64,000 nt of DNA from NCBI RefSeq assembly GCF_015245355.1, contig NZ_CP063311.1, forward strand, positions 432,893-496,892, read 5' to 3'. Shown one piece after another: positions 17,806 through 27,154 of this stretch. The stretch's first letter is position 1. Each line of letters starts with the position of its first letter. The translations under genes and the position numbers were made by a program. The notes below the pieces were generated by a model. The model searched no databases, had not been told where the DNA came from, and saw nothing but the letters and a program-made list of their open reading frames with translations. The DNA is from Anabaenopsis elenkinii CCIBt3563. Lineage in GTDB: Bacteria > Cyanobacteriota > Cyanobacteriia > Cyanobacteriales > Nostocaceae.

Positions 17806-19836
17806 CTAGCTATTGAGATAGGTGTATCTTCCTAGACTTTCTTCGTAGGTCTGTAGCAGTCGTTGAGATTCAGCTAGGGTAATGCGCTTTTCTTCTAAGG
17901 CTTTTTCACAACGCTGGCGAATATTTTCTACCATATCTTCCGAGTCATACTGCACATAGCTGACCACTTCGCTCATGGTATCACCTTTGACGACGTGTTG
18001 AATTTGGTAACCTTTGGGTGTTAACTGGATATGAACGGCATTGGTATCACCAAATAAGTTATGTAAATTACCCATGATTTCTTGATATGCTCCGTTGAGG
18101 AACATCCCCAGATAGTAGGGCTGTTGGGGATCGAAGGTATGCAGTTCTAACACTGATTTCACATCCCGTAGATCAATAAAGCGGTCGATTTTGCCATCAC
18201 TGTCACAGGTCAGGTCGGCTAAAATCCCTCTTTGAAGGGGTTCTTCGTCTAGGCGGTGTATGGGCATAATGGGGAATAGTTGGTCTATTGCCCAACAATC
18301 AGGTGCTGATTGAAAGACTGATAAATTAATGTAGTAAATGGAAGCCATAATTTTTTCTAGGTCTTCCAATTCATCAGGTACGTATTCCTGCTGTCTAGTA
18401 ATTTGGAGAATTTTTTGACAGCAAGCCCAGTAAAGTCTCTCCGCCTTGGCTCGCTCTTCCAGGCGCAAAATTCCTAAGTTGAAACGGCTGATGGCTTCTT
18501 CTTTAAATTGGGCGGCGTCGTGGTAAAACTCTTGGTAATTCTCTAGATTTATGGATTGGTAGGTTTCCCACAAGTATTTGATCACGGGTGATTCTTCTTC
18601 CTGTGGTGGTTCTGGTAGTTCTAAAGGTACATCGCTGGTACTCAGAACATCAAAAATCAGTACTGACTGATGGGATGCGATCGCTCGCCCACTTTCGCTA
18701 ATCAGTGTTGGTACGGCTATCTGGTGTTCGCCACAAGTATCTTTTAACTCAGCTACAATATCATTAGCATAGTTTTGCATATTGTAGTTTTTAGAGGCGT
18801 AGAAGTTGGTTTGGGAACCGTCGTAATCTACACCCAATCCGCCCCCAACATCTAAATACTTCATGTCTGCCCCCAACAGTGCTAACTCTACGTAGATACG
18901 GCTAGCTTCTTGGATGGCATCTTTAATGACATTAATGGCTGAAATTTGCGAGCCAATGTGAAAGTGCATTAACTGCAAACAATCAAGCAAATTAGCTGCG
19001 CGTAGTTTATCAACGGCGGTAACGATTTCGGGAATTGTTAAACCGAACTTAGCCCGATCGCCGGTGGAAGTTCCCCAGCGCCCCATACCTTGGGTACTCA
19101 ATTTGGCACGGACTCCCAAAATTGGTTTAATCCCTAATTGTCGGTGAGCCGCAATCACTAAATCCACTTCTTCCACCTGTTCTAAGACAATAATGGAAGT
19201 CTGGCCTAGGCGTTGGGCTAACATTGCCGTTTCGATATATTCTCGGTCTTTATAGCCGTTGCAAATGAGCAAGGCGCCGGGTGTATCCAACAAAGCTAGG
19301 GCAATCATCAATTCCGGCTTAGAACCGGCTTCTAAGCCAAATTGATGGGGTTTGCCAAATTTGACTAAATCTTCAATTAAATGGCGTTCTTGGTTACACT
19401 TGACCGGAAACACCCCCCTATACACCCCTGGGTAGTTATAGCGGGCGATCGCCTTGTTAAAACAAGCATTTAAGCGCTCGATGCGGTCTTCCAAAATATC
19501 CGAGAAGCGAATTAACATCGGTAGCCCCAAGTTACGCTGCTTCAAGGCGTTAACTAATTCAAACAAATCTAAAGAACCGCCGCGATCGCCCTTAGGAGAA
19601 ACTGTAATATGACCGGCAGCATTAATGGAAAAATACGGTTCTCCCCAACCCTGTATGCGGTATAGTGCTTCACTATCCTCAATTTTCCAGGAATGAGGTA
19701 AATTTCCAGGTGGCAGTAGCTTCTTTGGTTTTTGACCTTTAAGCTCTGATTTGTGTCCATGAGAAGGCATAACCACCTCTTGAGATGTAGCAGTTAACTC
19801 AGCACCCATTTTCCGTGACCTCTGTATTTCACCCAC
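17806..19836 (-). CDS. speA: Biosynthetic arginine decarboxylase
   Basis: A 676-residue PLP enzyme (fold III) that converts arginine to agmatine, the first step of polyamine synthesis from arginine. The PLP lysine is Lys146 in VFPVKCNQERHL; other landmarks are MHFHIGSQ, the glycine-rich YLDVGGGLGVDYDGS and SESGRAIASHQSV. The length is normal for SpeA. A second in-frame ATG lies at 19809 (MGAEL...), and either may be used. The gene stands alone, divergent from ndk. Confidence 0.95.
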   Translation of the reverse strand: MGEIQRSRKMGAELTATSQEVVMPSHGHKSELKGQKPKKLLPPGNLPHSWKIEDSEALYRIQGWGEPYFSINAAGHITVSPKGDRGGSLDLFELVNALKQRNLGLPMLIRFSDILEDRIERLNACFNKAIARYNYPGVYRGVFPVKCNQERHLIEDLVKFGKPHQFGLEAGSKPELMIALALLDTPGALLICNGYKDREYIETAMLAQRLGQTSIIVLEQVEEVDLVIAAHRQLGIKPILGVRAKLSTQGMGRWGTSTGDRAKFGLTIPEIVTAVDKLRAANLLDCLQLMHFHIGSQISAINVIKDAIQEASRIYVELALLGADMKYLDVGGGLGVDYDGSQTNFYASKNYNMQNYANDIVAELKDTCGEHQIAVPTLISESGRAIASHQSVLIFDVLSTSDVPLELPEPPQEEESPVIKYLWETYQSINLENYQEFYHDAAQFKEEAISRFNLGILRLEERAKAERLYWACCQKILQITRQQEYVPDELEDLEKIMASIYYINLSVFQSAPDCWAIDQLFPIMPIHRLDEEPLQRGILADLTCDSDGKIDRFIDLRDVKSVLELHTFDPQQPYYLGMFLNGAYQEIMGNLHNLFGDTNAVHIQLTPKGYQIQHVVKGDTMSEVVSYVQYDSEDMVENIRQRCEKALEEKRITLAESQRLLQTYEESLGRYTYLNS

Positions 19837-20012
19837 GAATTAACAATTTAGCGCATTAAATTAGCAACAGATATGCACTCACAGATAATTTCTGAGATAC
19901 ACTCTGATTGGTCAGTAGTCTTGGGTGATTCGTCCTCGATCAAATCTTGATGACTGAATATAACACCCCTGGCAAATGATCAATATCATGTATTCAGTTT
20001 TGGGAGATAGCT

Positions 20013-20462
20013 TTGGAACGTACATTCTTAGCAATTAAACCTGATGGTGTGCAGCGTGGACTGGTGGCGGAAATCATCGGCCGCTTTGAAACTAAAGGTT
20101 TTACCCTTGTGGGTTTAAAATTTATGAAAGTCAGCCGGGAATTGGCAGAAAAGCATTATGATGTTCACCGGGAACGTCCATTTTTCGGCAGTTTAGTGGA
20201 ATTTATCACCTCTGGCCCAGTGGTAGCTATGGTTTGGGAAGGTGAAGGTGTGGTGGCGTCTGCGAGAAAAATTATTGGTGCTACCAACCCCCTGACAGCA
20301 GAACCGGGAACAATTCGGGGAGATTTTGGTATTAACATTGGCCGTAACCTCATCCATGGTTCTGATGCTTTAGAGACTGCACAAAGGGAAATAGCCTTGT
20401 GGTTTAAAGATGAAGAATTAGTTAGTTGGCAACCACATTTAACACCTTGGTTACAAGAGTAA
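20013..20462 (+). CDS. ndk: Nucleoside diphosphate kinase (TTG start)
   Basis: A 149-residue NDK, transferring the terminal phosphate between NTPs and NDPs. Active-site His115 lies in NLIHGSD, and the N-terminal [17 protein letters not shown] is diagnostic. The family start residue aligns only with a TTG at 20013, which has a GGGAG ribosome-binding sequence eight bases upstream; no ATG lies nearby in frame before the conserved residues. It converges on the TerC gene with a strong hairpin between. Confidence 0.95.
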   Translation: MERTFLAIKPDGVQRGLVAEIIGRFETKGFTLVGLKFMKVSRELAEKHYDVHRERPFFGSLVEFITSGPVVAMVWEGEGVVASARKIIGATNPLTAEPGTIRGDFGINIGRNLIHGSDALETAQREIALWFKDEELVSWQPHLTPWLQE

Positions 20463-20492
20463 ATTAGGGACTAAGACAACAGATGAACATAG

Positions 20493-20531
20493 GGGGGAGA
20501 ATTGAGGATCTTAACAACATCTTTCTCCCCC
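20493..20531. terminator. Bidirectional hairpin between ndk and the TerC gene
   Basis: GGGGGAGAA (20493-20501) is the exact complement of TTCTCCCCC (20523-20531) with a 21-base loop, placed between two convergent genes. It is well placed to stop transcription from both sides, although a U-run is weak. Confidence 0.6.
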
Positions 20532-20538
20532 ATCTTCT

Positions 20539-21261
20539 TCATTGGGATATTTCACTTTTTTCTGGTTCTATTTCGGGAACTGAGGTCACATTCCGCTCAG
20601 AAAATCCCCAGGCTAAAATGATGGCGATCGCAGAAATCACTAACCATTCTGGTGGGACTAAGTTATCATTTACTACTCTCATCAACAGGCGAAAACCCAC
20701 AAATGCCACGGTAATATAGCCTGCATCTTCGAGATTTTTAAATTCATCTAACCAGCGGATAAACAATCCCGCCATGAATCGTAATGTAATAATTCCAATG
20801 GTTGCACCCGTCAGTACTAGCCACTTTTCTTGAGAAACTGCGATCGCAGTTGTGACACTATCTAAAGAAAATGCTAAATCTGTGAATGCAATTATCGGTA
20901 TTGCTTGTAACAATGATTGAAACCGCGGTCCGTGATGATGGTCGTCTTTTTCTTCTTCTGAGGTAAAGTGTTGGAAGACCAACCACAGCAAGTAAGCCGC
21001 ACCCAATAATTCAAATTGCCAGAATTTCTGTACCCAAGTAGCGGTAAGAATTAAGGTAATTCTCAGGACATAGGCAACAATTAAACCAAAGTTCAGGGCT
21101 TTGCGTTCTAGTTCCTTGTCTTCTAGTCCTTGGGCGATCGCAGCGAGGGCGATCGCGTTGTCAGCAGATAGTACCGCTTCTAAAAACACCAAGATCAGCA
21201 GAACTATGAGAGCTTCAATGCTGAAATTAAAGTGAAGATAATCAAAAATTTGGTCTAGCAT
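20539..21261 (-). CDS. TerC-family integral membrane protein
   Basis: A 240-residue membrane protein with about seven hydrophobic helices. The family motifs EAVLSADNAIALAAIAQGL (residues 28-46) and FTDLAFSLDSVTTAIAV (near 125-141), each with an intramembrane acidic residue, identify TerC/Alx-type proteins, which are linked to manganese or other metal export and membrane homeostasis. A His/Asp-rich loop (EEEKDDHHHGPR) near residue 105 could bind metal. The upstream leader is unusually structured. Function is by family. Confidence 0.85.
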   Translation of the reverse strand: MLDQIFDYLHFNFSIEALIVLLILVFLEAVLSADNAIALAAIAQGLEDKELERKALNFGLIVAYVLRITLILTATWVQKFWQFELLGAAYLLWLVFQHFTSEEEKDDHHHGPRFQSLLQAIPIIAFTDLAFSLDSVTTAIAVSQEKWLVLTGATIGIITLRFMAGLFIRWLDEFKNLEDAGYITVAFVGFRLLMRVVNDNLVPPEWLVISAIAIILAWGFSERNVTSVPEIEPEKSEISQ

Positions 21262-21477
21262 TCCGGGTTTTTCAAGCTGGGAGGATTGAAATTATCTCAA
21301 CAGAGCAGCACAATGCCACTCTTATCCAGCTTATCGTGTTGCTGCTACATTATCATGGTACGGTTATCCGGGCGATCGCACCAGCCGGGTGGCCTTACCC
21401 TGCCTATCTGCGTTATTTCCAGGAGAAGACTCCTCACCACCGATATAATTATCACTATTGCCTATTTGAACCCCACG
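21262..21477 (-). other. GC-rich structured leader upstream of the TerC gene
   Basis: The 216-base gap upstream of the TerC start contains several inverted repeats, including AGGAG-AAGA-CTCCT at 21421-21434 and CCGG...CCGG blocks around 21368-21393. Leaders of TerC/Alx-type genes in other bacteria can carry manganese-sensing riboswitches, but I cannot match the conserved yybP-ykoY core here. Two small plus-strand ORFs overlap it and look like chance readings. Confidence 0.3.
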
Positions 21478-21936
21478 TCAAGAATCACATTGCTGGGCTA
21501 TATCTGCCAATTTTATCAACAGACTACCTGCCAAGTTTAATAAATCTTCCTGATTGTGGTCAAGATTACCCTCCTCACCCTCCAACAGATTTTTCACCAG
21601 AGATAACCGGTCATCTACCGCGGCGATTCTCAAACATACTTCTAGATTGACTGCTAAATCAAACAGAGAACGCTCACCTAACTGTTGTCTGGTTCTGCTG
21701 GCTACACTATCATCACTGATTAAAAACTCTTTAATTGCATCTAATAATTTATTAGCTAAAATTTCATCATTTCCCCAACTTTCCAACCAATCACTTTGTG
21801 CATCTTCCACATAAAAATTAACAAAGTCTACCCCGTAAGTTAACCAGTCGTGCTGCATTTTTCTCGCGGTTGTCAAAGCTTGAGCAAATTCTTCCACAGT
21901 AGTTTCGTAGCTTTGAGTTTGTTGTTTGTGAGCCAT
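21478..21936 (-). CDS. Conserved hypothetical alpha-helical protein
   Basis: A 152-residue acidic soluble protein, predicted almost all helical (SYETTVEEFAQALTTARKMQ, LLDAIKEFLISDD, LFDLAVNLEVCLRIAAVDD). It has no signal peptide, membrane segment or recognised motif. It lies upstream of the TerC gene in the same orientation, separated by the 540-base structured leader region and its own body, and downstream of another hypothetical gene. I do not recognise a named family. Confidence 0.55.
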   Translation of the reverse strand: MAHKQQTQSYETTVEEFAQALTTARKMQHDWLTYGVDFVNFYVEDAQSDWLESWGNDEILANKLLDAIKEFLISDDSVASRTRQQLGERSLFDLAVNLEVCLRIAAVDDRLSLVKNLLEGEEGNLDHNQEDLLNLAGSLLIKLADIAQQCDS

Positions 21937-22007
21937 AGAAGCTGTAATAATTTGATGAGTATGTAGGGGACGAACACAAACCTAGAATTATTGAATTTTT
22001 GACAGAA

Positions 22008-22718
22008 TCAATCAAATTTTAAATACTTGCCACTAGAAAGACAGTCACTGTTATACAGTACTATGTTGACTAACTGCTTGATGAAATCGGCCTGTTTGGG
22101 ATTGTAACTTAAAAATATTCCCCTTTCTATCTGCCAAGAGTGCAATGTATTTTGCCAAAAATGGTACTTTTGATTGTTAAACTCTTCTGACACACTGGTA
22201 ATTTGAATACACAGTGGTTTGTGCTGACGACTACTAACAATCAAGTCTGTGGCCATAGACAGGTCGGCAATATAACGCTTCCAAACAGCACCTTCACGCT
22301 GCACAATATCTTGGGCTATTGCTTTAATGATATCATCATCTTCCTGATTAAATTCCCCTGCCATAAGTTTTTGTTTCCAAATGTAAAATTTGGAGTCATT
22401 GGCATTGATCCATTTAGGAAAAAGATAGCTATACCAATAGCGCTCATTAGGTGTCATCAAGTCAAACTTAGCTTGTTGTTCAACCGGATCAGGTGATGAT
22501 TTAATCATCAGCCAAATTCTCGAATCTGTAATTACTTCTAGGAGAAAAGCCAGAACAAATGGTTTGGCGGTCAGAGTCCCTGGTTTAATATCTTTTACCC
22601 AGCGATTAATTTCATCTAATTTTTTAGACAAGTTAGGGTCTATCGAGGAGGCTTGCTCGATAAGGGATTTTAACTGTTCCTTAATCTCCTGTGCTTGCAA
22701 ACGATACCCTACTTTCAA
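22008..22718 (-). CDS. Hypothetical protein, possible PD-(D/E)xK-like fold
   Basis: A 236-residue soluble protein. The N-terminal half is helical; the C-terminal half has the pattern MATDLIVSSRQHKPLCIQIT (about residues 160-179), an Asp followed after a strand by QxT, which resembles the core of PD-(D/E)xK nuclease-like domains but with Gln-Ile-Thr in place of Glu-x-Lys. If real, the catalytic lysine is missing. This is weak inference; no family is firmly recognised. Confidence 0.55.
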   Translation of the reverse strand: MKVGYRLQAQEIKEQLKSLIEQASSIDPNLSKKLDEINRWVKDIKPGTLTAKPFVLAFLLEVITDSRIWLMIKSSPDPVEQQAKFDLMTPNERYWYSYLFPKWINANDSKFYIWKQKLMAGEFNQEDDDIIKAIAQDIVQREGAVWKRYIADLSMATDLIVSSRQHKPLCIQITSVSEEFNNQKYHFWQNTLHSWQIERGIFLSYNPKQADFIKQLVNIVLYNSDCLSSGKYLKFD

Positions 22719-23032
22719 TCACTAATGCCCTCGCTGAACAATCGATAACTAACTGAAGTTAACAAAAACACAAATAGACATTGTATATCCTATTCTATTG
22801 TGGATATGAAAACAATTCTAAATTTTCTCTGATCATAGGTATTTTTTAAGATTTGTGTTGATCTGTGTATATTTGTAATTTATTAAATGTTGTCTGTACT
22901 TCACCCGATGAGAGTAGAAGTACTTTTAGTGAAAATATTGTATCACTTGAGCCGAATCAAAGCAATTTTTGATAAATTCAAGTACACAATAGTTTTAACT
23001 CATAAATCTACTAGGGAAACAAAATTTCAATT
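22719..23032. other. AT-rich intergenic region upstream of acs
   Basis: This 314-base gap between the divergent hypothetical gene and acs is AT-rich and holds the promoters of both. I see no ORF, hairpin, tRNA or repeat family in it. Confidence 0.5.
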
Positions 23033-25003
23033 ATGCCTGAGCCAACCATAGAATCAATCCTGCAAGAAAAGCGCTCATTCTCTCCCACTAAGGAATTTGC
23101 TCAGAACGCCCAGATCAAAAGTTTGGCAGACTATCAGCAGCTATGGGCTCAGGCCCAAGCTGACCCCCAACAATTTTGGGGAGAACTAGCAGCCACACAG
23201 TTACACTGGTTCCAACAATGGGATACAGTGCTGGATTGGCAGCCCCCTTTTGCTCAATGGTTTGTGGGTGGTAAAATTAACATTTCCTATAATTGTCTGG
23301 ATAGACACCTGACCACGTGGCGGAAAAATAAGGCGGCGCTAATTTGGGAAGGGGAACCGGGGGATTCCCGAACTCTGACTTATGCTCAATTACATCGGGA
23401 AGTTTGCCAGTTTGCTAACGTGCTCAAGCAATTAGGGGCAAAAAAAGGCGATCGCATTGGTATTTATATGCCGATGATTCCCGAAGCAGCGATCGCTATG
23501 TTAGCCTGTGCGAGAATTGGCGCACCCCATAGCGTAGTATTTGGGGGTTTCAGCGCCGAGGCTTTGCGCGATCGCCTCAATGATGCACAAGCCAAAATAG
23601 TAATTACCGCTGATGGTGGTTGGCGTAAAGATGCAGTTGTTCCCCTGAAAGTCCAGGTAGACAAAGCCCTAGCAGATGGTACTGTTCCCTCGGTGACAGA
23701 TGTGTTAGTAGTCAAACGCACAGGTCAACAAATCCACATGGAACTAGGGCGCGACCATTGGTGGCATGATTTACAACAGGGTGTCAGTGCAGACTGTCCC
23801 CCTGAACCCATGGATAGCGAAGATATGCTGTTTGTCCTGTATACTTCTGGTAGCACTGGCAAACCCAAGGGAGTTGTCCATACTACTGGGGGTTATAACT
23901 TATATAGCCACATCACCACAAAATGGATCTTTGACCTCCAAGATACAGATATATACTGGTGCACTGCTGATGTGGGTTGGATTACGGGTCACAGCTACAT
24001 AGTATACGGACCCCTGTCTAACGGAGCTACAACTTTAATGTATGAAGGTGCGCCCCGGGCTTCTAATCCCGGTTGTTTCTGGGATGTAATTGAGAAATAT
24101 GGTGTCAACATCTTTTATACAGCCCCCACAGCCATTCGGGCATTTATTAAGATGGGTGAACACCATCCCAAAAGCCGGAATTTATCTTCCTTGCGGTTGT
24201 TAGGAACAGTGGGGGAACCCATTAACCCAGAAGCCTGGATGTGGTATCATAAAATCATTGGTGGTGAGCGTTGCCCAATTGTTGATACTTGGTGGCAAAC
24301 AGAAACCGGTGGTATTATGATTACACCACTACCCGGAGCAATTCCCACTAAACCCGGTTCCGCAACCATGCCCTTTCCTGGGATTCTGGCAGATGTGGTA
24401 GATTTAGAAGGTAATACCGTACCTCAGAACCAAGGCGGTTATCTGGCGGTGCGCTATCCTTGGCCGGGAATGATGCGGACAGTGTACGGTGACCCGGAAC
24501 GTTTTCGCCGGACTTATTGGGAACATATCCCCCCCAAAGATGGTAATTATATTTACTTTGCTGGTGATGGAGCTAGACAAGATGAAGACGGCTATTTCTG
24601 GGTTATGGGTCGTGTAGATGATGTCTTGAATGTATCGGGACACCGTCTAGGAACTATGGAAGTAGAATCGGCTTTAGTTTCTCATCCAGCAGTGGCGGAA
24701 GCTGCAGTAGTCGGTAAACCTGATGAACTCAAAGGTGAGGAAGTTGTGGCTTTTGTCACCCTAGAAGGAACCTATCAGGGAAGCGAGGATTTGAGTAAAG
24801 AACTTAAACAGCACGTGGTTAAGGAAATTGGGGCGATCGCACGTCCGGGGGAAATCCGCTTTACCGATGCTTTACCTAAAACCCGCTCCGGTAAAATTAT
24901 GCGGCGCTTGTTGCGCAGTCTTGCATCTGGTCAAGAGGTATCTGGTGATACTTCTACCTTAGAAGACCGCAGCGTTTTAGATAAGTTGCGCGAAGGAGCT
25001 TAG
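23033..25003 (+). CDS. acs: Acetyl-CoA synthetase
   Basis: A 656-residue adenylate-forming enzyme that makes acetyl-CoA from acetate, ATP and CoA. Motifs: phosphate loop [15 protein letters not shown] (near residue 266), [10 protein letters not shown] (near 420), the hinge and C-terminal domain [16 protein letters not shown] and the acetylatable lysine in [14 protein letters not shown] (near 618). Length is usual. The stop codon TAG coincides with the first bases of a MITE-like element, so the transposon edge touches the gene end without altering the core domains. Confidence 0.96.
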   Translation: MPEPTIESILQEKRSFSPTKEFAQNAQIKSLADYQQLWAQAQADPQQFWGELAATQLHWFQQWDTVLDWQPPFAQWFVGGKINISYNCLDRHLTTWRKNKAALIWEGEPGDSRTLTYAQLHREVCQFANVLKQLGAKKGDRIGIYMPMIPEAAIAMLACARIGAPHSVVFGGFSAEALRDRLNDAQAKIVITADGGWRKDAVVPLKVQVDKALADGTVPSVTDVLVVKRTGQQIHMELGRDHWWHDLQQGVSADCPPEPMDSEDMLFVLYTSGSTGKPKGVVHTTGGYNLYSHITTKWIFDLQDTDIYWCTADVGWITGHSYIVYGPLSNGATTLMYEGAPRASNPGCFWDVIEKYGVNIFYTAPTAIRAFIKMGEHHPKSRNLSSLRLLGTVGEPINPEAWMWYHKIIGGERCPIVDTWWQTETGGIMITPLPGAIPTKPGSATMPFPGILADVVDLEGNTVPQNQGGYLAVRYPWPGMMRTVYGDPERFRRTYWEHIPPKDGNYIYFAGDGARQDEDGYFWVMGRVDDVLNVSGHRLGTMEVESALVSHPAVAEAAVVGKPDELKGEEVVAFVTLEGTYQGSEDLSKELKQHVVKEIGAIARPGEIRFTDALPKTRSGKIMRRLLRSLASGQEVSGDTSTLEDRSVLDKLREGA

Positions 25004-25426
25004 AGGATGTTTGTCAAGTCATGATTAGTGTATCAACTATTGCTTGACCCCACCCTAACCCTCCCCTTGTAACTATCCATTACCCGGATCTTTCTTAACA
25101 TTCGTGAGAGCGATCGCTCGCAAACCCCCAAACCTTAATCCTCCGTTGATGATTCTCAATAAAATAAGGGTTTTATCAAGAATAATAAGGTACATTTTGT
25201 CAAGAGTACGGAAATTTTCAAGCGTTGAAACCGTTGCCACATAAATGTTTCAAGATTGTTAAGAAAGATGTGAGTAATGAATAGCCCTTGTAAGGGGAGG
25301 GGACTGGATTTGATTGTTTTTTGTGTGTTCCCCATTCCCTATTCCTCATTCCCTGTTCCCTGTTCGGTGTGTTCCCTGTTCCCTAAGATAAAAATTACCT
25401 GTTGAAAACTTATCAAACAACCTCTA
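25001..25426. mobile_element. MITE-like element with terminal inverted repeats (outer)
   Basis: The block starts TAGAGGATGTTTGTCAAG and ends with the complement of TAGAGGTTGTTTGATAAG, an imperfect inverted repeat of about 18 bp. Interior features are CCTCCCCTTGTAAGGGGAGG and GTTCCCT-type short repeats. It encodes no transposase. A related copy in reverse orientation lies at 38340-38549 and shares the terminal blocks and most of the interior. This copy has been enlarged by a second element at 25072-25284. Confidence 0.85.
25072..25284. mobile_element. Second MITE nested in the first, with 8-bp target duplication
   Basis: A 213-bp block is flanked by CCCTTGTA at 25064-25071 and again at 25285-25292. 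Its ends form an imperfect inverted repeat of about 28 bp (CTATCCATTACCCGGATC... against CTATTCATTACTCACATC..., both running into TTTCTTAACA). The reverse copy of the outer element at 38.4 kb lacks it and has a single CCCTTGTA, giving a direct empty-site comparison. No coding capacity. Confidence 0.88.
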
Positions 25427-25923
25427 ATACTGGTTTATAGTCTGCCATTTTAGTGGAGACGGAAAAATTATTACTATAGCACTAAGTTAAAAATAGCGAG
25501 TTAAAAATAGCGATCGTCCAGGGTAGATAAATATGCGGAACTATTATTAATTATAGATGGGGAATAGCAACCACACAATTAAGGTTTAAACTTACCACTC
25601 CCTGGGGACATCAATTAAATGGAAATTTAGAGGGTATTTATAAAGTAATCAGTATTTACCTAGATAGCAAAGCAGTCTGATTATTATTGAGATGCAAGAA
25701 ATAGTAGATAATCTGATTATGATGCTTTACGAGATAGATGACAGAGGCATATCCTTGCTGATTTTAGGTTAATCTTGCAATTTTCCCAAGATTATTAAAG
25801 AAAATTAAATATTAATAAAATCTGTTAATTAATTATAAGATTAACCTCGGAATAAATTTACGTTATCTTTTCCTTTAAACTTAATCATAGAAATTTTGGT
25901 TGTCATCAGGAGTTGGATTAGTT
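25427..25923. other. Intergenic region, AT-rich, no intact gene
   Basis: About 500 bases separate the MITE from the DUF4282 gene. A short open stretch around 25567-25680 (reading ATTQLRFKLTTPWGHQLNGN and onward, stop near 25680) might be a relic of a coding region, but it has stops upstream and no start. Otherwise AT-rich with no recognised repeat. Confidence 0.4.
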
Positions 25924-26235
25924 ATGGCGAGAATTAAAAGCTTAATCACAGTACTTTTTGATTTTTCTTTTTCAGAATTTATTATTTTCAGAATAATTCG
26001 TATTTTGTACGCTCTATTTATATTCTTCGCTGGATTAGGATCCCTAGTAATTATTTCAGCGGGATTCAATGAGGGATTTCTCCAGGGGATTATTAGTTTG
26101 TTAATTGCTCCATTGCTTTTTTTATTATATGTAATATCAACTCGAGTTGCTTTAGAGATATTAATTGTCGGCTTTCAGACGGCTGAAAATACTCGGCGCA
26201 TAGCAGAAAACACCGAAAGTCTCAGAACCCCTTAA
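25924..26235 (+). CDS. DUF4282 membrane protein
   Basis: I start at the ATG at 25924, with AGGAG about 11 bases upstream; a TTG at 25900 is possible. The protein has about 103 residues with two hydrophobic helices (FIIFRIIRILYALFIFFAGL and FLQGIISLLIAPLLFLLYVI) separated by a short loop, then ALEILIVGFQTAENTRRIAE. This is the DUF4282 family of small two-helix membrane proteins of unknown function. It converges on the aldo/keto reductase remnant with a hairpin between. Confidence 0.8.
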   Translation: MARIKSLITVLFDFSFSEFIIFRIIRILYALFIFFAGLGSLVIISAGFNEGFLQGIISLLIAPLLFLLYVISTRVALEILIVGFQTAENTRRIAENTESLRTP

Positions 26236-26304
26236 TGACTAACTATGGGTAAATATTTCATACTTAAGATAGTTTATAGTCCCTTACCCCGGTTGGTTAC
26301 TGTA

Positions 26305-26327
26305 ATGTCCCCAGCAAGTGGGGACAT
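26305..26327. terminator. Hairpin downstream of the DUF4282 gene
   Basis: ATGTCCCCA (26305-26313) pairs perfectly with TGGGGACAT (26319-26327) across a five-base loop. It lies between convergent genes (DUF4282 and the aldo/keto reductase remnant). A related GGGGACATCAATTAAAT occurs near 25603, so the sequence may be part of a dispersed family. Confidence 0.65.
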
Positions 26328-26360
26328 GAATTAAATAGAAACAATTTATTAGTGAGTAGT

Positions 26361-27154
26361 TCAAGTTTGAGATAACCGCTTCACCTGTGTACCGACTAAG
26401 ATTTGATGAGCTTGTGCTAACTTATGGGGAATTTTATCAGCATGGGGACTATGGGTAAGACATGGTTGTAAATCTAGGTTCTCTAGGTTGTCTGCTTGAT
26501 TACCTGGAAACCAGTGACTACCGCGACCCAAGAGATTGTAGCGCATTTTAGCATAGTCGATTAAATCGTAGGCGATCGCCAAATTTAACAACCACAAAAT
26601 CACAGGAATATTCACCTGTCCTGGTGTTTCCTCAAAGGTGGGTAAGTTGGTATCCCAAGTTTTAACCCAATCTTCTCCTAAAGCAGCGATCGCTTGTTGT
26701 TCTAACCTATGCAAAATTGGTGGTAGAATTTCCTGTGCCCGATGTAAATATTCTAAAGTCTGGAGATGTTCATCAAAATCTTGGGGTCTAGCAGCGCCTA
26801 AACTCAAAGTATGGACTTCTGGATGACTCAGACAAAACAAATCATTAAATACCATAGGACTTAAAGGGGCGCAAAGATCAACTAACTTTTGCGGTGGTTT
26901 ATATAACATCCCACCCTTATCTGAGGGACTAATAATGAATACCCCCATATCGTGCTGTTGAGCAGCTGTAATTGCGTCCCAATTCCATTGATTAATGTAG
27001 TACCAATGCAGATTTACATAATCAAATTGATTAGTATTAATTGCTTCTACAATCAAATCTTTAGACCCATGGGTAGAAAAGCCGATAAATTTGACTTTTC
27101 CCTCTTTTTGTAACTGCTGCGCCACTTCCAAACAACCACCCGGACGCATACTAT
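26361..27154 (-). pseudogene. Aldo/keto reductase, 3' (C-terminal) part cut off by IS insertion
   Basis: The C-terminal about 264 codons of an aldo/keto reductase (MRPGGCLEVAQQLQKEGK onward, with VKFIGFSTHGS, IISPSDKGGML and a family C-terminal extension). The 5' part lies at 29577-29967. Removing the two ISs and their target duplications restores ESLDY-S-MRPGGCLEV in frame, so the gene was intact before insertion. An internal ATG at 27149 could start translation, but the product would lack the first half of the barrel and the catalytic Tyr. Confidence 0.88.

Noticed and set aside
21286-21650. Two overlapping plus-strand ORFs upstream of the TerC gene
   Set aside because: They overlap each other and the real minus-strand gene at 21478, have no ribosome-binding site and show low-complexity composition.
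25567-25680. Possible coding remnant before the DUF4282 gene
   Set aside because: The open stretch is under 40 codons, has no start codon or ribosome-binding site, and its translation matches no family I recognise.
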